25,757 nucleotides of DNA. Source: Cochliopodium minus. Lineage: Eukaryota > Discosea > Himatismenida > Cochliopodiidae. Below are positions 11,701 through 19,850 of this stretch, in pieces (the first letter of the stretch is position 1; each line of letters begins with the position of its first letter). The stretch lies in NCBI GenBank assembly GCA_024220525.1, contig JAMYWO010000284.1:4464-30220 (forward strand). Direction: 5' to 3'. The translations under genes and the position numbers were made by a program. Under the pieces are notes generated by a model that was not told the origin of the DNA, did not search any database, and saw only the letters and a program-made list of their open reading frames with translations.

Positions 11701-11781
11701 TTCTTCATCTGTTAAAACATTATTGTTATCATTCAAAGATAAGATCCTTGTGTTTTCATTTGGAACATCTTTATCATTCAT
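8719..11781 (-). CDS. MFS transporter, MFSD8/CLN7-like
   Basis: Thirteen exons, spliced length 1359 nt (452 aa): 11781-11593, 11540-11455, 10987-10861, 10757-10646, 10581-10548, 10480-10309, 10198-10091, 9959-9863, 9782-9723, 9407-9295, 9172-9088, 8968-8859, 8784-8719; stop TGA. Phases match at every junction. A 35-residue acidic cytosolic N-terminus (MNDKDVPNENTRILSLNDNN) precedes TM1 (FSQSITFSIVLPTLWFYLEG). Hallmarks of the MFSD8-type branch follow in order: FYGYVVSVYSFGQLIGSIIL, the loop GKWSTYNRKLSM, SLFGNLYYALA, VARFFVGFGCGNVSICRAYI and QGLGFIFGPCVAFLLAYMP. About twelve hydrophobic segments are expected in total. Family members sit in endolysosomal membranes; CLN7 has been linked to anion transport, but the substrate here is unknown. 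Intron 2 (11454-10988) is unusually long, starts GTCTCA and holds a fold-back repeat. The gene is divergent from the pseudokinase gene across a 612-nt spacer. Confidence 0.85.
10013..10074. repeat. AAAAAAT tandem repeat in a transporter intron
   Basis: A run of about eight AAAAAAT units inside the intron between exons 7 and 8 of the MFS transporter gene. It is typical of the low-complexity intron filler of this genome and shows no coding or structural signal. Confidence 0.8.
11077..11195. repeat. Imperfect fold-back (inverted repeat) inside a transporter intron
   Basis: The left arm contains CATGTTCAAAATTTACAAC (about 11096-11114) and the right arm GTTGTAAAATTTTGAACATC (11157-11176), nearly perfect reverse complements. 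Similarity extends outwards (GGATATCCAATA against CTATTGTATATC), giving arms of about 35-38 nt around a loop of about 40 nt. An inner TTAGC...GCTAA pair sits in the loop. It lies in the long second intron of the MFS gene. It could be a MITE-like element or a structured intron segment; no transposase, and no clear target-site duplication, was seen. Confidence 0.55.
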
Positions 11782-12393
11782 TTCAATCTTTTTTTTTTAA
11801 TTTTATAAAAAATTTATCCATCATAGTGCCGAAAAAAAAATTTTATATTAACACATCACCATCTCTATTTTTTTAATTGATTGGTTGATTTTTATATCAT
11901 TTTAGGAATTGAGGCTTTTATATCAATAGTTATTGCCTATATTTTTTTCTAAAATTTATTTAGGAAAAAATTTACGTATGTCAATTGAATATTTTGGATT
12001 TTAAATCATTAATTTGGCCAAGATTGTGTGAGTTTACAGATTCAATTTTTTAACAAAGTTTTGAAACATTTTTTTTTAAATTCTTTATTTTTTGTATTTA
12101 AATTTAAAAAAGAACAAAAGATAGAAACTGGAAACAATAGAATTGTTTCTTAATATTCATCACTTGATAAGAAACAAAATGAAAAATTACTAAATTTCAA
12201 TTTCAACATTGATTTATTCATTTAAAAAATAAAAAAAAAAAATTCAGAGTGAATTTTAAAAACTATAACCATCAATCTTTGAAGATAATCTTTTAATCCA
12301 TGGATTAAAACCCGCTTGAAAAGATAATTTAAAAATTGAGAGATTTGAAGAAAAAAAAAAAATTGAAAAAGAAATTTTATATTATTTGAAAAC
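11782..12393. promoter_or_regulatory. Divergent promoter region, transporter / pseudokinase
   Basis: A 612-nt spacer between two divergent start codons must hold both promoters. It is AT-rich with T and A runs. I see no recognisable conserved element and no gene in it. Confidence 0.5.
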
Positions 12394-13989
12394 ATGGATG
12401 AAAAGCTGCCCAAAAAAATAGTTAAAAGATACAAAATAAAACACTTGATATCCAAAAATGTAAATCTAATCATTAATATTTATCGAACAATTGATATGCG
12501 TTTATATATATAGTCGTACAATCAAATCTGGAAGGCAAAAGATAAAAAAAAGAATAGATCAGTCTCAATAAAAAGAATGATAGATGCTCTGCGAAATGAA
12601 GATGGTAATCATATAAAAAATTCGAATATGGAGAAATATTCAATAAATTTCAATATTTAAGACATTAAATCGACATACAAGCAAATCCATACTTTGAAAT
12701 CATTAAAACACGAAAATATCTTGAAAATACACAACATATATCATGTGAAAGGAGAATATGATGTATATATCACGTACCAACATATGGAAACAGATTTGGA
12801 GAAAGTGATCAAAGCGAAAACGATATTAAATCCATCACATAAAGTGTATATAAGCTATCAACTTATGAAAGTGATGAAATTTTTGCATTCAGCGGAGATT
12901 ATTCATTTGGGTTTGAGAGTAAAAAAAAAAAAAAAAATTTTCTTTTTAAATTAAATTTGTTTTTTTTGAAAAAAGCCTGGAAGAATTCTAGTAAATTCAG
13001 ATTGCTCTATAAAATTGAAAGACTTTGTTTTTTCTAGTTCGCTTTTAAATAAAAAAGAAGATGATTATTCTCAATGTAAAAAATTTATTTAAATTATTTT
13101 AAATTTATTAAATATTTAGTCAATAAATTATTAAATTTAAATTGATCAATTTAATCAAACTTTTCAAAAAGCTATTGTGTATCAATCTCCCGAAAGAATA
13201 TTTGGGACTGAAAACATTGATAAAAGTGTTGACATGTGGAGTGTAGGTTGCATTATCGTGGAAATGTATTTATCTAAATTTCTCTTTCCAGGGAACTCAA
13301 TATTGAATCAAATTGGTAAAAATTTTTTTTTTTTATGAAATACAATCCATTTTAATTTTGTATAATATTTTATTTATTTTTATTTAATTCTTTGGTGTTC
13401 GATTTTATTTTTGTTTTTTTTTTTGATAAAAGAAAAAATATGCGAAGTGTTGGGTTTTCCAAAAAAAGAAGACATAGATACCTTTAAATCAAAGTACACA
13501 AAAACACTACTAGAAATGGCTCACATTACAAACATAACCCCTCTCGAAGATCTCCTACCCAACCTCGACAAAGACCAACTAAATCTCCTTCAAAACTTGA
13601 TCGTCTTTAATCCAAGCAAAAGACTCACCGCGGAACAAGCCCTCTCCCATCCTAGTTTTAAACTTTTACACGACAAAAAGAACGAACCCGTTTGTGAAAA
13701 ACCCTTATTTTTTTTACATCAACCTCTTGTTGACCATCCTTCTTTTAATAATTTTTTTGAAGAAGATGCTGTTTATTTTTGTGTGAAAACTAAGAAATTC
13801 ATCTTTTTTATGTTGCTTTTCAAGAAGCATTTCAATTCTCGATATAAGTTTCCTTTGCCTCGGTTGGTCCTTTATTTGATCATCAAACATTGCATTTCAT
13901 ATCGGGACTATCAAGTACAAGACAGCAAAGTTTTGTTGGATAAATATTTAATTCCCAAGAAAAAAAAGAAAAAAAATAAACTCAAATAA
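12394..13989 (+). CDS. MAPK15/ERK7-like pseudokinase with RCC1-type C-terminal tail
   Basis: Six exons, spliced length 1215 nt (404 aa): 12394-12459, 12514-12604, 12662-12918, 12976-13075, 13172-13315, 13433-13989. Start MDEKLPKKIVKRYKIKHL fits the MAPK N-terminus. Family match: WKAKDKKKNRSVSIKRMIDA (VAIK Lys kept), YQHMETDLEKVIKAK, DMWSVGCIIVEM, FPGNSILNQIEKICEVLGFP, LLQNLIVFNPSKRLTAEQAL. Catalytic motifs are lost: the GxGxxG loop reads SKNSYN, HRD reads HLG, the Mg-binding Asn of LKPSN is Arg (LRPGR), DFG reads DFV, and the activation loop is short with no TxY (NKKEDDYSQSIVYQSPE). All fall in well-spliced exons with an intact frame, so a selected pseudokinase is likelier than a dead gene. 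The C-terminal ~90 residues are not MAPK-like; KKFIFFMLLFKKH, then FPLPRLVLYLIIK, resembles the RCC1 tail of neighbouring genes without gaps. It ends in a lysine run. Likely a signalling scaffold. Confidence 0.85.
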
Positions 13990-14155
13990 AAAAATATAAA
14001 TTTGATTGACCAATTCCGATGTAAAAATAAAAAAAAATTAAAAGAATTTTTAATTGAATTTGTTTTAACTTGTTTAAACTTGACTTTAAAGACTTTAAAG
14101 CATTTAAAATCTTTTTAAATTAAGAGAAATAATATTATTTTTTTTTTATCCTTTC

Positions 14156-14180
14156 AAAAAATTTTTGACACATTTAAAAA
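14156..14180 (+). promoter_or_regulatory. Shared upstream element of secreted-protein genes, copy 1
   Basis: The stretch AAAAAATTTTTGACACATTT followed by AAAAA lies about 30 nt upstream of the ATG of the first secreted-protein gene. Nearly the same stretch precedes the second paralogue (15046-15073). GACACATT stands out in AT-only surroundings. It may be a core promoter or factor site, or sequence carried along by the duplication. Confidence 0.35.
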
Positions 14181-14206
14181 ATAAAAAAAAAAAAGTTGGA
14201 CAAATT

Positions 14207-14911
14207 ATGAATAAAGTATATGGAGTATTATTCATTTTATTTTGCACAATAATGGTATCATATTGTACAAAATTAGAAAAGAAAGATATTGGAGATTTCC
14301 CATTGGTATTGGAATATCTTGGAAGTTGTGAGGATTTCGATAGAGATTATAATACATTGAATGCAAGCACATTTCAACATGGAAACTGTTTGCCAATAGC
14401 AAATAGCTCAAATGGAGAAGTACCATTAGACGAAGCAGATTTGACAACAACATATGTATGTACTCCTGTAACTGATGGAAAATCGATGGTGCATTTCATC
14501 TCCATCGCAAATACAACCTCATCTGTATCAAATTTTGTAGTATCATTCATCCCATCCAATCCATTCAAAGCATGGGGGACAAATAACTATCAAAGAAGAC
14601 CAGATTGTGATAATGCGAAGAATATATGTAATGATAGTGAATTTGTTATATCATGCAAAGACAATATCGTTGATCTTAGAGGATCATTTGTTATCAATCA
14701 AGATAGAATCTATATCTTTCCATCTGGTGTTTCTGCATCCACATGCAACTTTTTGGGTGCACCTTGCCACTATGTGAGCACCCCTGCAGTGAATGGATAT
14801 TGTGCCTATGAGGCTCCTTCTGATTTTGTGGTATTGGAATCTCCTCACTTTGATGATTTTGAATTCAGAAAGATTAAAAATGGATATCATGATGATAAAT
14901 ACAAGTATTAA
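14207..14911 (+). CDS. Secreted Cys-rich protein, short form
   Basis: A single exon of 234 codons. I place the start at MNKVYGVLFILFCTIMVSYC (14207), which gives a clean signal peptide and matches MNKY... of the next paralogue; the upstream in-frame codons lack ATG. The mature protein has the family pattern YLGSCEDF, NCLPIA, a Cys in TTTYVCTPV, FVVSFIPSNPF, YQRRPDC, a Cys in FVISCKDN, DRIYIFPSG, STC, PCHYV and GYC, so about eight cysteines could form four disulfides. Several N-glycosylation sequons occur (NAS, NSS, NTT). Unlike its two paralogues it stops shortly after the domain, in a short charged tail (GYHDDKYKY). I do not recognise the family. Extracellular or cell-wall location is inferred from the signal peptide and the cysteines. 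Confidence 0.8.
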   Translation: MNKVYGVLFILFCTIMVSYCTKLEKKDIGDFPLVLEYLGSCEDFDRDYNTLNASTFQHGNCLPIANSSNGEVPLDEADLTTTYVCTPVTDGKSMVHFISIANTTSSVSNFVVSFIPSNPFKAWGTNNYQRRPDCDNAKNICNDSEFVISCKDNIVDLRGSFVINQDRIYIFPSGVSASTCNFLGAPCHYVSTPAVNGYCAYEAPSDFVVLESPHFDDFEFRKIKNGYHDDKYKY

Positions 14912-15045
14912 AAAGAAGAAAAATTTATAACGAGTATATATTAAAAATATTTTAATAACAATTCAAAAAAATATCAAAAATCAAATAATTATGTTGATTC
15001 AAAGATTATAATCTCTTTGCAATTTGATAAATTCTTCAGTGTATG

Positions 15046-15073
15046 AAAAAATTTTTTTTTTGACACATTAAAA
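15046..15073 (+). promoter_or_regulatory. Shared upstream element of secreted-protein genes, copy 2
   Basis: AAAAAATTTTTTTTTTGACA followed by CATTAAAA, about 65 nt upstream of the ATG of the second secreted-protein gene. It matches copy 1 apart from T-run length. No equivalent was found upstream of the third paralogue at 22422. Confidence 0.35.
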
Positions 15074-15135
15074 TGGCAAGTTTAATTAAAAAAAAAAAAT
15101 AAAAAAAATTGAAAGGAATATTTGATCAAAGAAGA

Positions 15136-16934
15136 ATGAACAAGTATTTGTTGATATTTTGTATTTTTGTTTACCTATCATACTCCATAAAGGTAACAAG
15201 ACAATCAACATCTGTATCATTATCAATAGAATATTTGGGAAGTTGCAAAGATTTTGCAAAAGATAAAAGTACACTCTTCGTGAGTAATTGGGTAAATGCA
15301 ACATGTTTGCCAATAGCTGCTGATGGATCATTGAGAGATATAAACGACATAAAACCTACCCAATTCTGTGTAAATATCAACGACAAGAAATCAATCATAA
15401 ATTTTGTAGGATTGCCAACATCATATGCTCTATCATTTGTACCAACAAATCCATTTCGCTCAATGCTTAGCAAAAATTATATCAGAAGACCAAATTGTCA
15501 GGTGAAACAAGAATACATGACAACATCTTTATCTGTCACTGCATGTGCTGATAATAATGTGGAGATTGATACAGGATATGTGGTATCAGATGATAGAATC
15601 TATATCTTGCCTGTTGGATCAGTTGCATCTACATGTTTCGATACAACCAATGGATGCTGTCCATATATCAACACCAATATCAATAATGGGATCTGCCCAA
15701 ACAAGGCATCCAAGAGAAAATTGAAATTATATTTTATAAATGTTGAAACACCTGTGGATGCAAATAGATATAGCAAGGATGATTTCACCATCGAACCAAA
15801 GAAAAAAATCAAGGAAACCCACAAATATGGTCACCAAGATAAGTATGATAAGCATAATGATAAGCATCATAATGACAAGAGTTATGCCTACAAAAAGAAT
15901 GAACAAGCAAATATTAATCCATCTGTTTCTGATAATTCAAAGAATGATGTTAATAACAAGAATGAGATCGTCATCGAGGTTCAATCCATCACTAATATCG
16001 AGAATAAACAGTTGGGAAAGAATATAGTTGCTGATGAACAAGAAGAACAAGTATCCAATACTAATATCCACCTCAGCAAGAAAGGAATCAACAATTTGGC
16101 TGGTGGAAGAAAGGGGCATCATTCCTCTGCACATCAAATGGGATCCACCAACAATAAGAATAAACCATCTTCTCCTGCATCATCCAATAGCAAATCTTCT
16201 CCATCCAAATCAGCTAATGACGCAATATCTCCTAAACCTGCTGCTAAAGTCCAATCTCCATCTAAATCTCCATCTCCTGCTAAATTTTCATCTAGCACCA
16301 CAACTTCTGTTGGTCAAAAGAAAAGTTCAAACAAGGATTTGCCTCCATTCCATTCTTTGTAATTATAAATTTCAAAAGACATTTTTTTTTTTCCCAAATT
16401 TTTAAATTGCATTTCAAAAGAGATGAACCATCTGATGAAGATGAAGATCTTCCTTTTTCAAATCAAATCAATTATGCCAACGATAATTTAGTGGATATCT
16501 ATGAAGATGAACCCACTGAGTCCACTCAACAAAACCAAAGACCACACCACGAACACCACGAACACCACGAACATAACCAACACAAACCTCAAAGCAGACC
16601 AACCCAAAGTCCCGAAGACGAAAGCGATATGCCTGTTGATACTGGAAATCTCGTCATTGATAATTCCTACGATAAAAATGCAGAGGATTTTGATGATTTT
16701 GATAGAGATTCTGTTTTTCCTGATGATTATTCTCAAGAGGATCACTCTAATCGCAAACCAAACAGACCTAAGAACAACCCTAAATTCAAGCCTACCAACA
16801 ACAAACCAAATAAGTCTGAGAAACAAGAGGAGGATGACTCTGAGTCTGATGATGATTCCATTTTCACCACTTCTCTCCAAAACAGTAAAACCCCAAAAAC
16901 TATTTTTAGCATTCAAAAGAAACAAATTCAATAA
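15136..16934 (+). CDS. Secreted Cys-rich protein with long low-complexity tail
   Basis: Two exons, 15136-16358 and 16421-16934, spliced to 1737 nt (578 aa). The start MNKYLLIFCIFVYLSYS is a signal peptide; codons upstream (TTGAAAGGAATATTTGATCA) lack ATG. The N-terminal ~200 residues repeat the family domain: EYLGSCKDF, TCLPIA, FALSFVPTNPF-like LSFVPTNPF, YIRRPNC, DRIYILPVG, STC, GCCPYI, GIC. The tail is disordered: His/Lys/Asp-rich (HQDKYDKHNDKHHNDK), then Ser/Pro/Lys-rich (SPSKSPSPAK), then acidic, with an EHH repeat from 9-nt tandem units near 16545-16577. The 62-nt intron (GTAATT...AAAAG, pyrimidine tract before the acceptor) joins in frame at phase 2; the TAA at 16360-16362 overlaps the donor, so an unspliced message would end there and give a 408-residue form. 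The second exon has no ATG of its own at its start. A cell-surface, cyst-wall or metal-binding role is possible but unproven. Confidence 0.7.
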
Positions 16935-17587
16935 AATTTTCAATTTTTATTAATTTTTATTTATTTTTTTTAAATTTTTTTTTTTGCTTTATATCCTTAA
17001 AATTGTTTCAAATTGATTAATATTGCTTCCTTTTTTGTTTAGTTATTGTTTAACATTTTCTTTCAAATTTTGTATGTAAGGAAAGTTTTTGTAATTCGAT
17101 ATTTTTCCACCAATGATTAAAGAATTATCGCAACTTTATCAAATTTTTTTAAAAAATTAAAATCATTCAGATTACCTATCTATTTATGAGATGAATTTTT
17201 TTTCAATTTATGATCTAGATCTGGATATATTTTTTGTGGCAGTTGAAATCCTTCAAGATTATTCTTTATTATCTCAAAACGCACAATCATATGATTTGTT
17301 TTCTTGATTGGGAGAAACTTTTTCTAGATTTATTGAGCTTAATTTTTTTATATTTTTTAGTACTATTTTTAAATCAAAAATCTTGTAGAATCATTCTGGA
17401 TGCAAGATTGATTCTTTGGATGGAACTGTTTAACATTGACAATTTAAAATCTAGTAAAAATTACTTTCCTTCTACAAACAAACCACTATAAAAAATAAAA
17501 AATAAAATATAAATAATTAAAAAAATTAAAAAAAAATCTTCAAAAAAATTAAAAATTAGAAAATACTAAAGAAAAAAATTAATCTAG
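16935..17587. other. Intergenic region with possible coding remnant
   Basis: Mostly AT-rich spacer upstream of the first homeodomain gene. At 17191 a plus-strand ATG opens 38 codons (MNFFSIYDLDLDIFFVAVEI, ending NAQSYDLFS) closed by TGA, and the same frame runs on (LGETFSRFIELN) to a second stop near 17385. The minus strand also stays open for part of this stretch. It may be a decayed gene; no family is recognisable. Confidence 0.25.
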
Positions 17588-18133
17588 ATGTGGTCAATAG
17601 AATCATGGGGAAGGCTAGAACAAGAAATTGAACGAGCTAAAAAAGATCATATCCAAATCAATTACAACGATAGACAAGAATACAAAACAATATATGTTCT
17701 GACCAAAGAATACTATGATCTCACACATGAAATGAATAAAAAATCATCTTGCGATAATAAAGAAATAAAAACAAATAAAAAAAGAAAATCTGAAGAAGAA
17801 AATCTTCAGACATTAATCACGTATAAGCAAAATACATCATCGAAAAGAAATAACAATATAAGCTATAAAGAACAAGAAAAGAAGAATTATAAGGAGAATA
17901 GCGAGGATAATGGTGAAGATGAGGATAAAGAAGCCAAGCAAAGGAGGATAGTGAATTCCAGGCTCAATAGATTGCTCGATTGGCAATATGAGGTATTGAA
18001 GAAGAAATTCCTCGTCAATCGATTCCCCAAGGCAAATGAGCTCACCAACATCGCTGAGGAATTGGATGTGCCCTATACTAAAGTCAAAAATTGGTTTAGA
18101 AATCAACGTTTCAAGATGAAAGAAGCCAAATGA
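17588..18133 (+). CDS. Homeodomain protein, copy 1
   Basis: A single exon of 181 codons, ending TGA. The N-terminus MWSIESWGRLEQEIERAKKD is shared with the copy at 19219 and may be an interaction motif. A charged, Lys/Asn/Glu-rich linker (residues ~55-118) leads into a C-terminal homeodomain of about 60 residues: VNSRLNRLLDWQYEVLKKKF, then FPKANELTNIAEELDVPYTK, then VKNWFRNQRFKMK. Trp48, Phe49, Asn51 and Arg53 of the recognition helix are all present and residue 50 is Arg. Spacing between helices 1 and 2 is that of a typical homeodomain, without the three-residue TALE insertion. It should act as a nuclear DNA-binding regulator. Tandem duplication with 19219-19650 is clear. Confidence 0.88.
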   Translation: MWSIESWGRLEQEIERAKKDHIQINYNDRQEYKTIYVLTKEYYDLTHEMNKKSSCDNKEIKTNKKRKSEEENLQTLITYKQNTSSKRNNNISYKEQEKKNYKENSEDNGEDEDKEAKQRRIVNSRLNRLLDWQYEVLKKKFLVNRFPKANELTNIAEELDVPYTKVKNWFRNQRFKMKEAK

Positions 18134-18327
18134 TGTGGATAGATCTCATTTATTGTGTCTTATATATATATTTATTAAATTTTTTTCATTTTTTGCTTTG
18201 AAGATCTTCGAAAGAAATATTATATTGTATGATTTTCTCATTTGAAAGGAGCTTTATATGATATATTTTTTTATTTTGAGAGGAATGTGGAATTAATAAT
18301 TGATAAAACGAAGAATAAATTCAAAAA

Positions 18328-18726
18328 TTAAAAATTTATTTTTTTCTTTTCTTCGATATTTAACTCCTTCTTAGCTTCAATTTCAATCTCTTTGTTGAAT
18401 TTTCGACTTTGATCTAAAAACTAAACATGATTTAACCTAAATTTTCTTTTTTTTTGAAAGTTAAAACTATTAAGGAAGGAGGCGAGGCAAATTTGAAGAG
18501 ACCCTTTAAGAAAAATTTTTTAATTCCAAACAAATTTTTATTCAAAGTCAAATCTTCAAGAAATTCAACAATGAATTTTGGAAAAATATTTTTTTCTTTT
18601 TCCCACTGTAAAGTATGGGAAACTACAAAATAGAATCACTTATGTTTCAAAATGTACTGTTTTCATTAAATTTCTTGATGAGCCTTTCTCGGGTTTTACT
18701 CCATTTTTTGCCAAGAACTCCAAAAT
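18328..18726 (-). pseudogene. Unrecognised minus-strand gene relic or short-intron gene
   Basis: Between the homeodomain genes the minus strand reads three coherent pieces: 18726-18658 (LEFLAKNGVKPEKGSSRNLM), 18605-18437 (WEKEKNIFPKFIVEFLEDLT, later GLFKFASPPSLIVLTFKKKE) and 18413-18328 (DQSRKFNKEIEIEAKKEL... with TAA). They would join in phase across GT-AG gaps of 52 and only 23 nt; no other intron accepted here is below 54 nt, so the second gap is suspicious. Further upstream a stretch such as KYRAERPLFQQMIGLSSILF (around 18850-18910) could belong to it, but I found no clean splice path to it and no start. A decayed host gene is the simplest reading; a live gene with tiny introns is the alternative. 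Family not recognised. Confidence 0.35.
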
Positions 18727-19218
18727 CTGACTTTATAATTCAAAACAACAATGAAGTTCCTTTATTCAAAAAATTTTCACTGACAAAGCTTTGTTATGAT
18801 ATAAATGGAATTATAATTTAATTAAAATTGATATTTTGAAGATTATATCAAAAAGTATTGATGACAAACCTATCATTTGCTGGAATAATGGTCTCTCAGC
18901 CCTGTATTTAAGTATTGGCGAAATAAAAAAAAAAAAAAAAAATTTATAAAAAAAATAAAAAAAAAAATTAAAGGTTTTTAAAACACTGAGAAAAAAAATT
19001 TCTTGTATCAAGAAGATAAACTCTCTTTTTTTTAATTTCTTTGACATCTTCTTATTTTGATTGAAAAATAAAATTAAATTATTTTCTTCAAAATAAAGAT
19101 AAAAAATTTTTTCAACACTTCTACTACAAAGCAGTACAGTGAAAGAAAAAAATAAAAAATAAATAAATTCAATCCAAATATAAAAATATATTCACAAAAT
19201 ATTCTATAACAAAACATA

Positions 19219-19650
19219 ATGTGGTCTATTGAATCATGGGGAAAACTTGAACAAGATTTTGAAAGGGCACTTAAGGAGGATAAAAAGCAGGATTTCGATG
19301 AGAATCAGGAATACAAGACAATCTTCTTGTTGTGGGACAATGAGATCAACAAGAACAAGACCAAGATGATCGAGGTGAAGGAAAACAAAGAAAAATCAAA
19401 AAAGAGAAGAGTAAGTGATAGTAAAGCTCCAAGCACTGTCACTGTAAAAAAACCATCGAGAGAATCGCCTGAATTTCGTGTAAATTCGAGAATGTTGTAT
19501 AATTGGCAGTATAAATATCTGGAGGAGAAATTTGTGGAGGATAATTATCCCGATGACGATGAGATGTCGGTGATAGCGAAGGAACTTGAAATCACTCTGA
19601 AAAAAGTGAAGAATTGGTATTATAATAAGAGGAAGAGATCAGGAAAATAA
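19219..19650 (+). CDS. Homeodomain protein, copy 2
   Basis: A single exon of 143 codons, ending TAA. N-terminus MWSIESWGKLEQDFERALKE and the following NQEYKTIFLL parallel copy 1 (RQEYKTIYVL); the linker is about 35 residues shorter. The homeodomain occupies the C-terminal third: FRVNSRMLYNWQYKYLEEKF, then YPDDDEMSVIAKELEITLKK, then VKNWYYNKRKRSGK. Trp48, Asn51 and Arg53 are kept, but Phe49 is Tyr and residue 50 is Tyr instead of Arg, so its DNA preference probably differs from copy 1. A basic cluster (KKRRV) in the linker may serve as a nuclear localisation signal. The gene is convergent with the PP2C gene, stop codons about 200 nt apart. Confidence 0.88.
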   Translation: MWSIESWGKLEQDFERALKEDKKQDFDENQEYKTIFLLWDNEINKNKTKMIEVKENKEKSKKRRVSDSKAPSTVTVKKPSRESPEFRVNSRMLYNWQYKYLEEKFVEDNYPDDDEMSVIAKELEITLKKVKNWYYNKRKRSGK

Positions 19651-19850
19651 AAAATCCAAAACAAAAAAAATTGTCAAATAAAATTGAATTAATGAAAAAA
19701 AGGATGACCTCATTTTTAAAACATTGTTTTTGATTTTTCGCTTCGAAAAAATTTTTTTTTGAATTTTTAATTTTTTATAATTTTTTAATTTTCAATAAAA
19801 AAAAAGGGTTAAATTTGACAGAAGAAGTTTGGTTATCTCTTTGTATATTT

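Noticed and set aside
14163-14175. TTGACA-like bacterial promoter
   Set aside because: The surrounding genes are spliced eukaryotic genes; the match to a -35 box is coincidental.
14165-14206. Upstream extension of the first secreted-protein gene
   Set aside because: No ATG, lysine-rich AT filler; starting at 14207 gives a clean signal peptide and matches the paralogue.
15740-16405. Long overlapping ORFs in other frames of the second secreted-protein gene
   Set aside because: Shadows of its low-complexity tail; no signal peptide, motif or splice structure of their own.
16407-16934. Separate gene starting at 16407
   Set aside because: The start there is TTG, not ATG; a 62-nt GT-AG intron joins this frame in phase to the preceding secreted-protein gene.
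16488-16943. 151-codon minus-strand ORF
   Set aside because: Complement of the acidic and His-rich tail; composition follows from the sense strand.
17234-17491. 85-codon plus-strand ORF
   Set aside because: Non-ATG start, Leu/Phe-rich with no motif; at best part of a decayed segment noted under the spacer.
18598-18760. TGA read as Trp (alternative genetic code), which would open another frame here
   Set aside because: The transporter and the first homeodomain gene both end at TGA in exactly the expected place, so the standard code holds.
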